Source: Macropodus opercularis
Lineage: Eukaryota; Chordata; Actinopteri; Anabantiformes; Osphronemidae
Length of the DNA stretch: 64,000 nucleotides
Direction of reading: 5' to 3'
NCBI GenBank assembly: GCA_030770545.1
Contig: CM061091.1
Span: 5,711,501-5,775,500, forward strand
The notes beneath the pieces were generated by a model, which worked only from the letters and a program-made list of their open reading frames with translations, was not told the DNA's origin and did no database searches. Both the position numbers and the translations under genes were made by a program. Positions 37,703-64,000 of the stretch are shown in pieces. The stretch's first letter is position 1. Every line of letters starts with the position of its first letter.

Positions 37703-37950
37703 CTATTTCTATATTCATACTGAAGATGTGTGTTGACTCATTCTGTTGCTTCCGTTTCAGATGTTTTCACATCTCCACACCTGCCTGAGGTGTTAGTCTT
37801 GGTAATTATTCACAGGTTGAGGTGCAAATTCTTCAATGAAGCAATAGCAGCTTAACTGTATAATTTTAGAAATCAGTCATTTAAATTGTAATAGTCTCAG
37901 CAGTTGTTTGCCTCATGCCATCTAGTCAAATGAAGAAGCCTTTTGCAGGT
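37703..37950 (+). repeat. Dispersed ~240-bp repeat, copy B (downstream of TRIM)
   Basis: Same-orientation relative of copy A in pepd intron 4 (25952-26191), with the same block order from 'ctatattcatactga' to 'gaagccttttgcaggtgg'. Copy B has an extra segment before 'cacacctgcctgaggtg' and lacks a 19-bp block present in copy A. Confidence 0.8.
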
Positions 37951-38811
37951 GGTTATGGTGCCATAAACCAGTTACTATAATTATCTCTGCAGGTTGATTT
38001 TTGATGATTAATCTCAATTTGAAAACATTTTTTTTAAAACAGTTTTGCTTCAGCTTTACTTCACATTACTTGGTCTTGTTTTGTGTTTTATATAAATATC
38101 GTATGAAACACTGGCCTCACATGAGCCCTCTGTATCTGTGTAGAGCTGTGCGTAACAGATTTGAAATGTTTACACTGGCGCCATCTCGAGGTGAAAGTTG
38201 GGAATGACACTGTTGGGCAGCAACAAGGCCTGATTTAGTTTTCAAATGCTGGCAATATTCTTTAGAGGTTCTAGATATGTTCATCAAAGGACTTCGATTA
38301 TAATGAAATAGTTTTTGTCTACGTTTCCTTATGCCTTGTTCTACCACTGTGCCCATGTGTCCATGGATTACAGGGCTGTCAGTTGTCAGCCTACAACGTC
38401 ATTACCAAGACTTTGGGGATATTGTTGCTAATCATGCTCTGGCCTTTTGTACTAAAGGCCATGTATAATGAGGATTTACTGGGGATTTACGGTCTGTAGC
38501 TTGTATTTTCCTCCTCAAAGAGAGCTTAATGAATAAATACGTCATCGTCATAAAGGGATGAAGTCTACAATATGTTGAGTAAAAAGGTAAAGGATGAATG
38601 GAGGCTGTACTGAAACAATAGAAAATGCTTCAGTCTTTAGCAATAGCAGGCATAACTGTCACGTACTGCAGCTATGCTGAGGCTGCTCTTGTGGTTTGTG
38701 TCATCCATAACAGACTGAGGACTGAATGCGGAAGTGAGAACAAAACAAAAAAAGAAGTTCAGCATAAGGACAGTAAAGAGCGTCTGAACTCTGAACACAG
38801 TCTAAGGTTAC

Positions 38812-38998
38812 ACACGTCCATCCGTCTTCCTAACAGCGGGGGTTCTGGAGCCTAACCCGGCTGTCCATGGGCAAAAGAGTACACAATGGACAGGTCATCA
38901 GCCCATCACAGGCCCACACATAGAGACACTCACAGGCAAACTACAGCCAGTCACTTAGCCTGAGTGCACGTCTTTGTATGACCGGAGGAAGCCAGCAG
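38812..38998 (-). repeat. L2/Maui-like LINE 3' fragment
   Basis: On the - strand: 'ggcttcctccggtc', then 'aagacgtgcac', 'ctgtccattgtgtac' and 'ccggctgttaggaag'-type tail with CCATCC units. It is a diverged relative of the element at 10970-11300. Confidence 0.55.
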
Positions 38999-39712
38999 TG
39001 AATTATCCTGTCCGCTATTTATTTATGGTATTTATTGGACTACCACCATTGTCCTCTGAATAGATAACATGAATCAAACCGAAATGTTGTTTCCTCATTA
39101 CAGAATACAGTGAATCACACAAAGAAAAACTGCTGGAATGCGTACTATTAGTATTTTGTTTACTACCGAAAACATCACAAACAAAAATCAGCTGCGGAAC
39201 ACTACGAACCTAAAATAAAACAGTTGCAGCTGTGTGTTGAATAGTAAAGTAAAAAGTGAAGGTTCTAGTATTTCTGTCCTCTCTGCAGCTTAAGAAAAAG
39301 CAAGAATCGTGAGTTATTACTTGAGTTATTCAACGCAATACACATACAGTACTTACAGATCAGAGGTATGTTTATAGAGCTTGGACGGAACTGATGACAC
39401 CAACAACACAGAAACATTTGTGCATATTTATCTGGAAGTGAATGAAGAGGTGTTAAACATTTACTATTACTGTAAATCTCATACTGCGCCGTATGTAGAT
39501 CAATGCTGTTGTGATTTTATTTATTTATTTCACCTTGAAAGCACCCGAATACGTCAGGCTATCTGACCATCTGCTTTCACAATCCGACAGGCTGTGGAAT
39601 GCCTACAAAAAGTTCAGAGGTTGTGATCGGTGCAGAGGCAGCACAGGTTTTATGCCCGTAGTCAAAAGGGGCCACTCATGGCCAGTAAACCAGGTCCCTC
39701 CCTGTGTAGGCC

Positions 39713-39732
39713 GGGGGGGGGGGGGGGGGGGG
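39713..39732 (+). repeat. G20 homopolymer
   Basis: Twenty consecutive G residues, an unusually long G run for a vertebrate genome. It would form a G-quadruplex and is prone to length error in sequencing. Confidence 0.9.
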
Positions 39733-40229
39733 CACAAATAAATAAAGAGGGCTTTTTTCTCATCAGTTCCTGGAAAGAGTGTCTGACAAACCATTTAATA
39801 TCTGCATCATTCACTCTGTCCTACATACATATATACATACATATTACACAGATTTCATTTAAACGTCATGGCAGGTACAGGAAGTCAGAAAAAACCCCAT
39901 TGGGTCTGAATTCTAAAATTTTAAAAGCTGGTGCTTGTTAATTTGCCACTGTCTGCCGTTTAATGAGGGTATTTACTGTATCTTTGGTCAACAAAGTGGT
40001 AAATAGTTCATTATGAGTGAGGCAGGACCATCTTCATTATGCCATACATCTGAGAACTGCAGTGTAGTAGAATAATAACAGAATATATACAGTCTACAGG
40101 TGCTCTTCTCTTCTTAATCCACATTAGGAGCAGTATCAACAACTGGAAACTGCTGCCCATCAAACAAAAATGAAATATTAAAAGTTGTGATTATATTCCA
40201 TGAAATGTCTTGTGGGTTCTTCCACTTGG

Positions 40230-40234
<5 letters not shown>

Positions 40235-40267
<33 letters not shown>
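40235..40267. repeat. (CT)n microsatellite
   Basis: A 33-bp CT tract, (GA)n in thsd4 orientation, just past the proposed proximal polyadenylation signal of thsd4. Confidence 0.95.
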
Positions 40268-40271
<4 letters not shown>

Positions 40272-40319
40272 CACCAGGGATGTATTTGTCCAGTCACTGG
40301 GCTCCTGAGCTCCACTGGT

Positions 40320-40325
40320 TTTATT
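40320..40325 (-). terminator. Possible thsd4 polyadenylation signal
   Basis: AATAAA on the - strand, about 195 bp after the thsd4 stop codon. It is the closest canonical hexamer; more lie near 39516-39533. Confidence 0.4.
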
Positions 40326-40517
40326 GTGGCTTGGCCTTTCTCCCATCAGCTGTCTATAAATGACCCAGGAGAAATGGTTCATCCTCAGTTCTCAGTCTTG
40401 TCATAAGAAACGTGTTTTTTTTCTAGGACCCAACTGCCTGGCTGGGACAGGACCAACGTGCCTGCAGCGGTTGCTGAGTTCGGGCCGACTAGAGCTGAGG
40501 GGTGCTGCTAGAGAGTG

Positions 40518-63788
<23,271 letters not shown>

Positions 63789-64000
63789 TGCTCCCGGAGT
63801 CTTTGTGATGGACACTAATATGTGAAAAGGGAAGTTTAGATTAGCATGCACTTAAGTGACGGTGACATTTGGAACACTGATTCTCTGTCTGGCCTCCGTC
63901 CAGAGGCAGTGGAAGCTGAAACTTACCTTACCTCTGCGAAGACATTTACATTTGTGTCAAGGGAAACGTGCAGTAGTCGCAAAATACTATTACAACACTG
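63789..64000 (-). other. thsd4: thsd4 5' UTR region with a probable non-coding exon
   Basis: Twenty-six bp upstream of the ATG is a good acceptor (CACATATTAG, 63815). Beyond it a pair of tandem donors GTAAG-GTAAGT (63931 and 63926) could end a non-coding exon that runs towards or past the window edge. The intron would be about 117 bp. The promoter is not seen. Confidence 0.4.

Larger units (their letters stand above)
37951..40234. other. Intergenic TRIM-thsd4 (convergent 3' ends)
   Basis: No gene. It holds an L2-like fragment (38812-38998), a 20-bp G run (39713-39732) and several TTTATT motifs near 39516-39533, which on the - strand are AATAAA hexamers and might serve as distal thsd4 polyadenylation signals. 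Confidence 0.5.

Noticed and set aside
39603..39941. Open frames with Gly or Pro runs
   Set aside because: Produced by the G20 homopolymer.

Overview
The window is vertebrate nuclear DNA, almost certainly from a teleost fish. The genes are split into many short GT-AG exons and are AT-rich. The dispersed repeats are of fish type: L2/Maui-like LINE tails, a tRNA-related SINE, and an R4/Dong-type non-LTR retrotransposon. There are long microsatellites and an intronless TRIM gene of the kind expanded in fish. Nothing bacterial or viral is seen.

Layout. Positions 1-22.3 kb are gene-poor: I can support only LINE fragments, an (AAAAG)n tract and faint repeat relics, plus one unidentified exon-like segment near 1.3-1.4 kb. 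A compact promoter at about 22.31-22.39 kb, with an inverted CCAAT box and a perfect palindromic GTCACGTGAC E-box, leads into pepd (prolidase). Fifteen coding exons on the + strand (22393-34349) rebuild an uninterrupted 495-residue protein. All five metal ligands fall at the same residue numbers as in human prolidase. Intron 6 of pepd carries a nested mobile element: a palindromic TA-flanked element split by a 5'-truncated R4/Dong-type retrotransposon in antisense. About 1.4 kb downstream is an intronless TRIM gene (35737-37416, +; RING, B-boxes, coiled coil, PRY-SPRY).

From 40.5 kb to the right edge lies thsd4 (ADAMTSL6) on the - strand, convergent with pepd and the TRIM gene. Seventeen coding exons (63788 down to 40518) give a 946-residue secreted matrix protein: signal peptide, N-terminal TSP1, ADAMTS-type Cys-rich and spacer modules, C-terminal TSP1 repeats and a PLAC domain. 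Its 13.5-kb intron 6 holds an unlisted-looking alternative first exon (50813-50742) that encodes a second signal peptide and has the correct splice phase to join exon 7. This predicts a short isoform without the N-terminal half. Its 5' UTR probably runs past the window edge.

The three genes have unrelated jobs: cytosolic proline recycling (important for collagen turnover), a probable E3 ubiquitin ligase, and a fibrillin-microfibril-associated matrix protein. I see no operon-like link. All exon boundaries come from reading splice sites and from remembered family sequences; no alignment, RNA or database search was run.
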